Assembly (NCBI GenBank): GCA_016840305.1
Contig: JAEOSP010000235.1
Span: forward strand, 1-5,085
Direction of reading: 5' to 3'
Source of the DNA: Candidatus Hodarchaeota archaeon
Lineage (GTDB): Archaea; Asgardarchaeota; Heimdallarchaeia; Hodarchaeales; Hodarchaeaceae
Length of the DNA: 5,085 nt
Below, in pieces: positions 1-5,019 of this stretch (position 1 is the stretch's first letter; the number at the start of each line of letters is the position of its first letter). The position numbers were made by a program, and so were the translations under genes. A model generated the notes under the pieces. That model saw only the letters and a list, made by a program, of their open reading frames with translations, searched no databases and was not told the DNA's origin.

Positions 1-133
1 CTCCGCGAAGGATTCCGAATCTTTGGTTCTCATCGACTGACCAGCTTGCTCTATCAAAGCATTGATCATTTGATATTAAATCCTTAGCAATCTTAATAAC
101 ATCCGGATACAGTCCGTACTTATTTTTTTTCAT
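1..133 (-). CDS. Hypothetical protein, 5' part only (runs off the left edge)
   Basis: The first 44 codons of a gene reading leftwards out of the window are open without a stop. The ATG at 131-133 begins MKKNKYGLYPDVIKIAKDLI, a lysine-rich start followed by ordinary mixed protein sequence. I do not recognise the family. The start is chosen because the ATG six bases upstream (135-137) reaches a stop after five codons, and because MKK starts recur in this window (1480, 1973, 4385, 4988). The leader is A-rich (CCAAAAATAAG) and has no Shine-Dalgarno sequence. The gene lies about 20 nt downstream of structured element 154-194, so there is little room for a separate promoter. It is probably transcribed through from the genes to the right. 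Most of the protein is outside the window. Confidence 0.6.
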   Translation of the reverse strand, partial: MKKNKYGLYPDVIKIAKDLISNDQCFDRASWSVDENQRFGILRG

Positions 134-153
134 ACATCTTATTTTTGGTTCGC

Positions 154-194
154 AGCTGGAGAGGGAAACGAGCCCTCTCTACCACCATGCAGCT
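154..194 (-). ncRNA. tRNA-like intergenic stem-loop, copy 1
   Basis: Read as minus-strand RNA, an outer stem AGCTG/CAGCT (190-194 with 154-158) starts on the last base of the TAA of the 194-454 gene. The linker CATGGTGGTA (180-189) has GG three nt after the stem. The inner hairpin GAGAGGG/CCCTCTC (173-179 with 159-165) closes the seven-nt loop CTCGTTT. The 3' side of the inner hairpin runs into the outer stem with no gap, giving a stackable helix of 12 bp. Four other intergenic copies share this plan. No U-run follows, so it does not look like an intrinsic terminator. The structure is seen in the sequence; its function is unknown. Confidence 0.7.
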
Positions 195-454
195 TAAAAG
201 AATGATACCTGTTCTCCTTTAAGGAAGAACTGGTAGTTCTTGTCATTATCAATTAGTAAGTAATCAAGCTTAAGAACTCTTTTTGCGTAGGAAGTTTGGG
301 GGTATACCCTAGACTCCTCGATAGTAGAATTCTCCTGTTTAGCTATTCTAGCTGACCTTTGTTCTACATCCTGCAAACGTTGCAGGAATATAGTCTTTTG
401 GTTTCCGTTAGAGAATCTGATCTCCACTCGGAAATGAAATTGTCCTATTCTCAT
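194..454 (-). CDS. Small hypothetical protein, tandem paralogue of the 491-763 gene
   Basis: This is an 86-residue protein of unknown function. It has a basic, beta-rich look: an N-terminal stretch FHFRVEIRFSN, a central helical, glutamine- and arginine-rich region (about residues 25-48), and a C-terminal block KRVLKLDYLLID (58-69) followed by an aromatic segment (YQFF). The same order of elements occurs in the gene just upstream (491-763), with clear residue identity, so the two are a tandem duplication. The ATG follows the leader TTTTTTAACAAA directly. No signal peptide or membrane segment is visible. The gene is last in its module, and structured element 154-194 begins on its stop codon. 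Function cannot be assigned. Confidence 0.8.
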   Translation of the reverse strand: MRIGQFHFRVEIRFSNGNQKTIFLQRLQDVEQRSARIAKQENSTIEESRVYPQTSYAKRVLKLDYLLIDNDKNYQFFLKGEQVSFF

Positions 455-490
455 TTTGTTAAAAAATTAAACTAAGGCTGTGCGAGTTGT

Positions 491-763
491 TTATACTACG
501 GGGAATCTTACTCCCTGCTTGTAGTAATGGTATTTCCCTGTTACGTCTAGCAACAGGTGGTCGTGCTTAATAATTCTCTTATACAGTTCCGTTTGAGCGA
601 TGATTTTTGCCCTAATAAAGGCAGTCTCTCTTTGGGAAGCTTTCTCCTTACAGGTTGCAAGGAGGTTTTCTATTGTGTCAACTCGGAAAGTATGTGTCTT
701 CCGGTTACCAAATAGCACTTCAATCTTGTAGTGATAATCCTTTTTTCTCTTTCTCATTGGCAT
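491..763 (-). CDS. Small hypothetical protein, tandem paralogue of the 194-454 gene
   Basis: This 90-residue basic protein of unknown function matches its downstream neighbour along nearly its whole length. YHYKIEVLFGN (10-20) aligns with FHFRVEIRFSN, KRIIKHDHLLLD (62-73) aligns with KRVLKLDYLLID, and both end in an aromatic stretch (here KYHYYKQG). The N-terminus is strongly basic (residues 4-8, RKRKK), which could suit nucleic-acid binding, but this is only an inference. The start can be ATG 761-763 or ATG 755-757; the first is chosen because it lies five bases after an AACAAA box. It begins 13 nt after the stop of the 777-1043 gene and ends 36 nt before its paralogue, so the two are very likely co-transcribed. 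Confidence 0.8.
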   Translation of the reverse strand: MPMRKRKKDYHYKIEVLFGNRKTHTFRVDTIENLLATCKEKASQRETAFIRAKIIAQTELYKRIIKHDHLLLDVTGKYHYYKQGVRFPVV

Positions 764-776
764 ATTTATTTGTTAA

Positions 777-1043
777 TTATTTTTTATTTGCTTTATAAAA
801 TTCAGGGCAATGTTCTTTTACATCTTCGAGTTTAAAAGCGAATCCTAATAATTCTTTTCCTTCATATCCTGGCAAATCATTGTATTCAATGTAATCTTTT
901 TCGACTCCCATAGAATCTAAGGCAAATCTTATAAGATCATACCTGAAGTTGTTGTCAGCAAGGACTTCGCAGATACCGTTTTCGTCAGTTCCGAATTCAG
1001 TACCCCAATATAAAGCCCAATCAGTAGTGATTTTTAGTTCCAT
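777..1043 (-). CDS. Small acidic hypothetical protein
   Basis: This is an 88-residue acidic protein that I do not recognise. It begins MELKITTDWALYWGTEFG and is rich in aromatic and acidic residues, with several tyrosines in the middle (DYIEYNDLPGYEG). It ends in a short basic tail, KANKK. No metal-binding cluster, signal peptide or membrane helix is visible. The ATG (1041-1043) lies two bases after the TAA of the 1046-1480 gene, so translation is probably coupled to that gene. The 491-763 gene follows after 13 nt. Acidic small proteins like this are common in phage accessory regions, but nothing here points to a specific role. Confidence 0.75.
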   Translation of the reverse strand: MELKITTDWALYWGTEFGTDENGICEVLADNNFRYDLIRFALDSMGVEKDYIEYNDLPGYEGKELLGFAFKLEDVKEHCPEFYKANKK

Positions 1044-1045
1044 AA

Positions 1046-1480
1046 TTATATTTTTTCAATAAAATAATCACCCCTAATAGAGTTTTCTAAACAGAATTCA
1101 TCTATCATTCTACCCTTCCATTCCTCACCCTTTGTTGTTAACCTTGATACCTCAAAATAGACTCGATTTTCGTAACCGATTGAAAAATCTTTTATTATTC
1201 CTATCAGAGGTCTTCTACTGCAACCGAAAAAGTATTTTACTTTATCGTCGATGTTAAGCCCTGTTCTGATAAACAGGTGTATGGACCTAAGTTCAGTAAG
1301 CCTTTTCTCTTGCTGTTCTATTAGCGGAATGATTTCCTCCTCGCATGAAGCTTTAACTTCCTCCATGCTTAAATCCACCTGATTCATTCTTTCTTCAAAC
1401 TCTGTAAGCCGAGGAAGGAATTCACTGGCTTTTTTGTTAAACTCTTCAAGTTCTTGTTTGATTTGGTTTACTTTCTTCAT
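1046..1480 (-). CDS. Hypothetical protein with N-terminal coiled coil
   Basis: From the chosen start this is a 144-residue protein. Residues 1 to about 70 form a highly charged helical segment (beginning MKKVNQIKQELEEFNKKASE) with the heptad-like pattern of a coiled coil. The remainder (about 71-144) is mixed and beta-rich, with a segment DKVKYFFGCSRRPLIGIIKD that could be a small barrel; that fold is a guess. The frame stays open upstream to a TTG near 1561, but the ATG at 1478-1480 is preferred. It has the usual A-rich leader (TATACAAA) directly before it and the MKK opening seen in neighbouring genes, and the upstream extension overlaps a possible promoter. It is first in the four-gene module and sits 97 nt after structured element 1578-1618. 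A self-associating or scaffold role is possible but unproven. Confidence 0.75.
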   Translation of the reverse strand: MKKVNQIKQELEEFNKKASEFLPRLTEFEERMNQVDLSMEEVKASCEEEIIPLIEQQEKRLTELRSIHLFIRTGLNIDDKVKYFFGCSRRPLIGIIKDFSIGYENRVYFEVSRLTTKGEEWKGRMIDEFCLENSIRGDYFIEKI

Positions 1481-1536
1481 TTTGTATAAGGGTTGGTTAG
1501 TAAAAAAGGTAGCTTGTTCCACCCTCGTAAAGCGAC

Positions 1537-1544
1537 CAAACTTA
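1537..1544 (-). promoter_or_regulatory. Possible Bacteroidetes -7 promoter element
   Basis: The minus strand reads TAAGTTTG, which fits the Bacteroides primary-sigma -7 consensus TAnnTTTG. It lies 57 nt upstream of the ATG at 1480, in the 97-nt gap after structured element 1578-1618, a sensible place to start the four-gene module. No convincing -33 TTTG is seen at the usual spacing; the nearest TTG is only about 14 nt upstream. An eight-base match with four fixed TTTG bases can arise by chance in AT-rich DNA. Confidence 0.3.
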
Positions 1545-1577
1545 TCTGAATGCGAGAACAAGCCTACCTGTTAATTG

Positions 1578-1618
1578 CTCCGAGCAGGAAACGATCCTGC
1601 CCTAAGCACCGTGCGGAG
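1578..1618 (-). ncRNA. tRNA-like intergenic stem-loop, copy 2
   Basis: In the minus-strand RNA the outer stem CTCCG/CGGAG (1614-1618 with 1578-1582) begins one base after the TAA of the 1620-1973 gene. The linker starts CACGG, placing GG three nt after the stem. The inner hairpin GCAGG/CCTGC (1596-1600 with 1584-1588) closes the loop ATCGTTT. One further pair, 1601 with 1583, is a G-U wobble in minus-strand RNA but would be an A-C mismatch in plus-strand RNA, which favours the minus strand as the functional one. That pair bridges the inner and outer stems into one continuous helix. No U-run follows. Confidence 0.65.
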
Positions 1619-1619
1619 T

Positions 1620-1973
1620 TTAATCTACATTATGATAAAATTCTAATAATTCATACTCTATCATTTTATCATAAGGAAGTGTTTTTCTATCGCAATATAT
1701 TATACCTCCATCAAGAGAGATATTTAACGTTGATATAGGCTCTTTAAGAATTTCAAAAAGTTCCTTAGCAATTAATTTTAAATCAACATCCTTTGTATCT
1801 ACAGGGATTTTATACCTGTCTTCTGTTAAATGGAAATTGAAATAAGTTTTTTTGTCTTTTCTTGCCTTTTGTCTTGGAAGCAAAACATAGGCCGATGCCT
1901 CAGCGATTAAAAATTCACCTGAATGCTCTTCACACACCTCAAATGATACACCTGATAAAAACATTTTTTTCAT
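1620..1973 (-). CDS. Hypothetical protein
   Basis: This 117-residue protein is not recognised. It has alternating beta-like segments (MKKMFLSGVSFEVCEEHSG at the start), a basic loop RQKARKDKKTYF near residues 34-45, a helical region around 65-78, and a C-terminal acidic, aromatic end (YELLEFYHNVD). No signal peptide or membrane helix is evident. It is third in a three-gene module, 36 nt after the 2010-2552 gene. Its leader has an AACAAATAAATTAA box, then a two-codon reading frame (ATG TTA TGA, 1970-1978) whose stop overlaps this gene's ATG. That may permit reinitiation or may simply be chance. Structured element 1578-1618 begins one base after its stop. Confidence 0.75.
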   Translation of the reverse strand: MKKMFLSGVSFEVCEEHSGEFLIAEASAYVLLPRQKARKDKKTYFNFHLTEDRYKIPVDTKDVDLKLIAKELFEILKEPISTLNISLDGGIIYCDRKTLPYDKMIEYELLEFYHNVD

Positions 1974-2009
1974 AACATTAATTTATTTGTTAAAACTATT
2001 TAATGATTT

Positions 2010-2552
2010 CTAAATATCATTGTTATTCCTGAGAGCTTCAAGCATGCTCTCGTTAGTAAATCTACCTTGCTGGATAGCTGTTATTTTTCTGGCCATTTCG
2101 GTAACTCCCTTAAGAGCTTCAAGGTTTACAAACCCTTCCAGATAGATAGCATCTACCTTTTGCTTGCGGTATTTCCTCATTTTCTGAGTAGCGTATTTCA
2201 CTGAAGGAACTTTATCTCCTTTAGTAGTAAGCTCAATAACCTTCCATTCAGAGACAGGTTTTCTCATTCCGAAGTCAAGCCCTGAAGCTGTGTGAGCTTC
2301 CAGAGCCTGAGCAATAGCAGAGTGAGAGTCATATATTCTACTGTCTTTACGCAGCCATACATGAAAGCCCCAAACAGAATCAAAGTCTTTGATAGTGGTA
2401 TCCCAAAGAAACAGGGAGCCAACTCGTTTTTCTCCACCAATTTGCTTGACTGCAAAATTGGTTCTGGACAGGCAGTGCAGAGTAGCATCATTTACCACAA
2501 GCTGTACTTGCTCATCCAAATTTTTAATAATGTTCTGACTACCTTTCTCCAT
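2010..2552 (-). CDS. Hypothetical protein, 180 residues
   Basis: This is a 180-residue basic protein of unknown family. The middle contains a conserved-looking aromatic stretch, DSVWGFHVWLRKDSRIYDSH (about 58-77). Next come GLDFGMRKPVSEWKVIELTT (about 91-110), a lysine/arginine-rich segment QKMRKYRKQKVDAIYLEG (about 123-140), and a helical C-terminus. The basic patch could contact nucleic acid, but no known motif supports that. The ATG at 2550-2552 overlaps the end of the 2539-2772 gene by 14 nt, so initiation is probably coupled to it; AGAAAGG lies after the ATG, not before it. The stop is TAG, whereas most genes here use TAA. The gene is in the middle of a three-gene module. Confidence 0.8.
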   Translation of the reverse strand: MEKGSQNIIKNLDEQVQLVVNDATLHCLSRTNFAVKQIGGEKRVGSLFLWDTTIKDFDSVWGFHVWLRKDSRIYDSHSAIAQALEAHTASGLDFGMRKPVSEWKVIELTTKGDKVPSVKYATQKMRKYRKQKVDAIYLEGFVNLEALKGVTEMARKITAIQQGRFTNESMLEALRNNNDI

Positions 2553-2772
2553 AATGCTTCAGTTTGTTATTTTCCCAAACCATACGGTAGGCAGGACAAT
2601 CATCTACCCATGAAACTCTCAGGAATTGTCTACCCTCTGTTCCCTCTACAAGATTATCTCCCATTGCGAAATTCATCCTGTAGCAGCATTCGCCATCTTT
2701 CCATATCGAAAAGATACATTCTAAATCATCCGGCTTATCTGCCAGAAAATCTTTCAAATCTTTTACTGTCAT
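2539..2772 (-). CDS. Small hypothetical protein
   Basis: This is a 77-residue protein starting MTVKDLKDFLADKPDDLECI. The opening helix followed by a 'PDD..' turn and a strand resembles many small phage and bacterial proteins described only as hypothetical (of the type 'LKDFLADKPDDAEV'), but I cannot name a family. Two adjacent cysteines occur in GECCYRMNF. The ATG at 2770-2772 follows TTGTTAAACAAA directly and is preferred over an in-frame TTG four codons upstream. It is first in its module and lies behind a long, possibly structured leader (2773-2957). Its TAG stop lies inside the next gene, which starts 14 nt earlier, a sign of translational coupling. Confidence 0.75.
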   Translation of the reverse strand: MTVKDLKDFLADKPDDLECIFSIWKDGECCYRMNFAMGDNLVEGTEGRQFLRVSWVDDCPAYRMVWENNKLKHYGER

Positions 2773-2823
2773 TTTGTTTAACAATTAGTGAATACTAAAT
2801 ACTGTTTTTCGATAAATCCTATA

Positions 2824-2893
2824 GCGATTTAAGGCACGATCTCTTCCCTCAGGTAATAATATACCATCGAGCTTTAAAACGGCTTAAAATCGC
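2824..2893 (-). promoter_or_regulatory. Possible structured 5' leader of the 2539-2772 module
   Basis: This is the longest protein-free gap in the window (2773-3003, including the element at 2958-3005). It contains a nested inverted repeat. GCGATTT plus AAG (2824-2833) pairs with CTT plus AAATCGC (2883-2885 and 2887-2893) around a single bulged A. Inside, CGAT (2837-2840) pairs with ATCG (2866-2869), and GGTA (2852-2855) pairs with TACC (2862-2865) around a six-nt loop. On the minus strand it would lie near the 5' end of a transcript started from the TATATTTG box at 2905-2912, about 50-120 nt before the ATG. It could be a cis-regulatory leader, but no known riboswitch is recognised, and AT-rich pairings of this size can occur by chance. 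Confidence 0.35.
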
Positions 2894-2904
2894 CATATGG
2901 TTTA

Positions 2905-2912
2905 CAAATATA
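2905..2912 (-). promoter_or_regulatory. Possible Bacteroidetes -7 promoter element
   Basis: The minus strand reads TATATTTG, matching TAnnTTTG, the Bacteroides -7 consensus. It lies in the intergenic gap between structured element 2958-3005 and the 2539-2772 gene, so it could start that module with a 5' leader of about 125 nt. No clear -33 element is seen at the expected distance, so the call rests on one box and its position. Confidence 0.4.
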
Positions 2913-2957
2913 ATTTACACCTGTGCAGTGATTATGCATAGTTGTTTTTAATTTTTG

Positions 2958-3005
2958 AACCCTCCTCCAGAAACGATCTGGAGCATAAGTGTTCCAAAGA
3001 GGGTT
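2958..3005 (-). ncRNA. tRNA-like intergenic stem-loop, copy 3
   Basis: This is the most complete copy. The outer stem in minus-strand RNA is seven perfect pairs, AACCCTC/GAGGGTT (2999-3005 with 2958-2964), and its first two bases are the last two of the TAA ending the 3004-3489 gene. The 15-nt linker (2984-2998) begins TTTGG. The inner hairpin CTCCAG/CTGGAG (2978-2983 with 2965-2970) has the loop ATCGTTT. The inner and outer stems are directly adjacent, making 13 continuous pairs; a tRNA acceptor plus T-stem has 12. The following AAAAATTAAAAAC is A-rich, not U-rich, so termination is not indicated. Confidence 0.75.
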
Positions 3006-3489
3006 ATTTCTTAGTTAATTTTTCATGCATCAACTTTAGCCTTTTATTGTTCTCTTCTAAATCCTTGGGTATTCTGTCAAACGGCCGTTGGGTTTCTCCG
3101 AATACTACTGTGTCAGTAACTATCCTTTCCTGAAATCCAAAGGGAAATTTTACTTCAGGGTTTTCAAATACCCAAAGATGAAACTGGTTTGCACCATCTA
3201 CCAATCGGGACTCAGCAGGAAACAACTCGCATCCTTCATTTTCCTCACCTACCAGTTGGTTTTTGATATACTGTAAGTGTCTCCAATCCATTTGAGCTTT
3301 TTTATCTCTACGTTTAATGGATAAGTGAGCCATTGTGGTATCTCCATTCCAGACTTTTAAGCCTCTACGAACTGCGACCTGATAGATATCGTTTAGATAA
3401 ACTTCTTCCGTTGGATTTTCTTTGAGGTATTGTTTTTTAGCGTTATCCAAATTTTCTTTTGGATACTGCGCTCTCTCTAGTTTATTCAT
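3004..3489 (-). CDS. DUF7694-like phage protein (tentative)
   Basis: This 161-residue protein has a charged helical N-terminus (residues 1-30) and a central region with the pattern DWRHLQYIKNQLVG (about 88-101), then CELFPAESRLVDGANQFHLW (about 107-126). From memory, that 'WR.LQ.IKN ... YPAESRLVD.ANQ.HLW' pattern is typical of a phage-associated family of unknown function, probably DUF7694; I could not run a profile search. The C-terminus is a basic helix (EENNKRLKLMHEKLTKK). It starts five nt after the methyltransferase stop, so the two are almost certainly translated from one mRNA. The pairing does not by itself show a shared function, and no nuclease motif that would make this a restriction partner is visible. 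Confidence 0.8.
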   Translation of the reverse strand: MNKLERAQYPKENLDNAKKQYLKENPTEEVYLNDIYQVAVRRGLKVWNGDTTMAHLSIKRRDKKAQMDWRHLQYIKNQLVGEENEGCELFPAESRLVDGANQFHLWVFENPEVKFPFGFQERIVTDTVVFGETQRPFDRIPKDLEENNKRLKLMHEKLTKK

Positions 3490-3494
3490 GCTTA

Positions 3495-4385
3495 TTAATT
3501 AAAATAATTTATTAATTGTTGTCCTACCCATTCAGCCATAGGAACGGCAACTCCATTTCCTACCTGCTTATAAGTTTCAGTATTTGAAACCGGAAAGATA
3601 AAAGAATCCGGTACACCTTGCAACCTTGCGTACTCTCTAGGGGTATAGGGTCTTACTCCCAAAGGGTGAGTTTTGTCTTTCACCATTCTTGTACCCATAT
3701 CCTTTGCGTAGTGTGCTACGGCTGTAGGGGCTATTGCGTTCCGATCATCAGGATCAGATACGATAGGAGCGTCCCTGTACTGTCCTTTGATCCTAGCCAT
3801 TACATAGTCTGGAATCTTCATATCAGGTTCAGAGCCTATGATTTCTTTAAGCGTTACTGGTCTCATTCCTTTGGGAGGAGTAATAGGAAACCTTTTCTTT
3901 GTTCCTATCAGAATCATTCTCTTCCTGTTTTGAGGTAGCCACTCCTTAGCATCTAAAGGACAGAACTGTTGTATGTAGTAGTTTGGTATTCTCTGGAAAG
4001 CTTCCATAACTACAGGAAACTTCAAAATCCCAGGGACATTCTCTACTACGAACGCTTCCGGTTGCTCTAAGGCAACATGTCTGAAACCATGCAGAAACAG
4101 ATCATCTCCTGTACGTACTCCATGAATATCTCCAATAGTGGAATATTTGTTACATGGAAAAGTAAGCAGGATAACATCTGTTCCTTCCTGATCAAGGACT
4201 GTATGATCCATTATATCACCTTCGATGATACGATGGCTGAAATTAGCTTTCAGTGTTAGTGCTGCATGCCTGTCAAGCTCTAGGGATTGAACAACATCTA
4301 TCCCTGCATTCTGCATGCCTAAATCCATTAAGCCAGCACCGCTAAAATAACTCTTAGCTGTTGGCCTGTACATCATTTTTTTCAT
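3495..4385 (-). CDS. DNA (cytosine-5-)-methyltransferase, Dcm-type, orphan
   Basis: This enzyme transfers a methyl group from S-adenosylmethionine to C5 of cytosine in a specific DNA site. All the main family motifs are present in order in 296 residues. Motif I is FSGAGLMDLG (14-23, SAM binding). Motif IV is TFPCNKYS with catalytic Cys78. Motif VI is ENV (115-117). Motif VIII is QNRKR (152-156). A target-recognition region spans about 165-245. Motif IX is RPYTPREYARLQGVPDSF (245-262), and motif X is QVGNGVAVP (274-282). In motif IV the usual Q after the Cys is N, a mild deviation. The protein appears intact and is near the short end of the family's size range. No restriction endonuclease is adjacent, so protection of phage or mobile DNA from host restriction is the likely role. 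The recognition site cannot be read from sequence. ATG 4385 is used; ATGs at 4376 and 4373 are alternatives. Confidence 0.95.
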   Translation of the reverse strand: MKKMMYRPTAKSYFSGAGLMDLGMQNAGIDVVQSLELDRHAALTLKANFSHRIIEGDIMDHTVLDQEGTDVILLTFPCNKYSTIGDIHGVRTGDDLFLHGFRHVALEQPEAFVVENVPGILKFPVVMEAFQRIPNYYIQQFCPLDAKEWLPQNRKRMILIGTKKRFPITPPKGMRPVTLKEIIGSEPDMKIPDYVMARIKGQYRDAPIVSDPDDRNAIAPTAVAHYAKDMGTRMVKDKTHPLGVRPYTPREYARLQGVPDSFIFPVSNTETYKQVGNGVAVPMAEWVGQQLINYFN

Positions 4386-4395
4386 ACGTTCTCAT
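4354..4395 (-). other. Possible 13-codon upstream reading frame overlapping the methyltransferase start
   Basis: An ATG at 4393-4395 preceded by ATTAATAAA opens a 13-codon frame (MRTYEKNDVQANS) that ends at TAA 4354-4356, inside the methyltransferase gene and out of frame with it. Its A-rich leader resembles the other leaders here more closely than the one before ATG 4385 (GAGAACGT) does. It might limit or couple methyltransferase translation, but so short a frame is easily chance. Confidence 0.25.
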
Positions 4396-4420
4396 TTTAT
4401 TAATACATAGTTAAATTCGT

Positions 4421-4464
4421 ACCGCAGGATAGAAACGATCTATCCCATGCTACCATAGTGCGGT
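4421..4464 (-). ncRNA. tRNA-like intergenic stem-loop, copy 4
   Basis: The minus-strand RNA forms the outer stem ACCGCA/TGCGGT (4459-4464 with 4421-4426), starting on the last base of the TAA that ends the zinc-ribbon frame at 4464-4466. The 13-nt linker (4446-4458) reads CTATGGTAGCATG, with GG four nt after the stem. The inner hairpin GGATAG/CTATCC (4440-4445 with 4427-4432) closes the loop ATCGTTT and abuts the outer stem, giving 12 continuous pairs, the same number as a tRNA acceptor plus T-stem. It lies 35 nt before the methyltransferase ATG. That it sits next to the second, not the first, stop of the split gene suggests the tail still marks the end of that gene. Confidence 0.72.
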
Positions 4465-4586
4465 TAAATGTCTTCACTCTTGTAAGGTTCTATTTCAGCA
4501 TTGCATTTTGGACATTTGTCATTGCACATGCAATCCCATTCGTCTTCCCATTCTTCACCGCAATCACAGCGGTAATAATTCAGATA
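4464..4586 (-). other. Zinc-ribbon-like tail in frame after a TAA stop (readthrough extension or broken gene)
   Basis: Directly after the TAA of the 4587-4988 gene, and in the same frame, 40 further codons are open. They encode YYRCDCGEEWEDEWDCMCND then KCPKCNAEIEPYKSEDI, ending at TAA 4464-4466. Six cysteines occur as CxC (7, 9), CxC (19, 21) and CPxC (25, 28), the look of a small zinc-binding ribbon, and the acidic 'EPYKSEDI' end looks like a genuine C-terminus. No ATG, GTG or TTG precedes the first cysteines; the only ATG is at codon 20. It therefore cannot easily be an independent gene. Possible explanations are stop-codon readthrough, a one-base nonsense mutation, non-ATG reinitiation (a CTG is codon 2), or a sequencing error. 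Confidence 0.6.
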
Positions 4587-4988
4587 TTATATCTCTTCTG
4601 AATCTTCTAGTAGATTAAATGTTTCCCAACCAAACCAATTTGCATTGTCAAAGCCAAGCCTACCTTCATCTTCTTCAGTAACCCATTCGTAATAGGCATT
4701 GTAATAATCTTCAATAGATTCACCTTCATTCATTGGCCTAAAATCTTCGTGGGTGTAATGCTCCCAACTTGGAGCAAAGTAACTTTCCCACATGATTTCG
4801 TGACTTGGGCTATTATCAATTGAACCGGAACACCAACCAACTTTCTTGAGTACCAATTTATCAGCAATTCTATCAACTATGACATTAGCGCATTCATGTA
4901 CTTCTGTTGCATCAAGGTCATTTTTAGAAACTGGTGCAGCATAGCTTAAAGCTTCAGCTACTAATTGTTTTAATTCTGCTTTTTTCAT
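4587..4988 (-). CDS. Acidic hypothetical protein, likely once or still fused to the zinc-ribbon tail
   Basis: This is a 133-residue acidic protein of unknown function. It begins with a helical MKKAELKQLVAEALSYA and has a mixed middle (about residues 25-60). The C-terminal half is rich in W, Y, E and D, for example GESIEDYYNAYYEWVTEEDE near 86-105, ending EDSEEI at TAA 4587-4589. The ATG at 4986-4988 is chosen because TTATAAACAAA precedes it directly. The longer frame back to a GTG at 5024 would run into structured element 5020-5059. The reading frame resumes after the stop with a cysteine-rich tail (4464-4586); full length with the tail would be 174 codons, one of them the stop. The gene is alone between two structured elements. 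Confidence 0.75.
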   Translation of the reverse strand: MKKAELKQLVAEALSYAAPVSKNDLDATEVHECANVIVDRIADKLVLKKVGWCSGSIDNSPSHEIMWESYFAPSWEHYTHEDFRPMNEGESIEDYYNAYYEWVTEEDEGRLGFDNANWFGWETFNLLEDSEEI

Positions 4989-5019
4989 TTTGTTTATAAT
5001 TTGAGTTAATACTAATTGC

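Noticed and set aside
1550..1738. 62-codon plus-strand open frame
   Set aside because: It runs antisense across a structured element and the 1620-1973 gene, and its composition is not protein-like.
2264..2491. 75-codon minus-strand open frame
   Set aside because: It is another frame inside the 2010-2552 gene, with no leader signal of its own.
2292..2798. 168-codon open frame on the plus strand
   Set aside because: It lies opposite two convincing, overlapping minus-strand genes. Its translation is rich in S, L, Y and P with no domain-like pattern, as expected of an antisense shadow.
154..3005. Intrinsic transcription terminators at the structured elements
   Set aside because: The stems are strong, but none is followed by a U-run on either strand in the right position. 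The long internal linker is also not typical of terminators.
3618..3938. 106-codon plus-strand open frame
   Set aside because: It is antisense to the conserved C-terminal part of the methyltransferase, and its cysteine- and arginine-rich composition is a shadow artefact.
4421..4464. Reading the ATCGTTT loops as anticodon loops of threonine (CGU) tRNAs
   Set aside because: Position 33 is U as needed, but position 37 would be U rather than a purine. The contiguous double stem fits an acceptor/T stack better, and no other arms are present.
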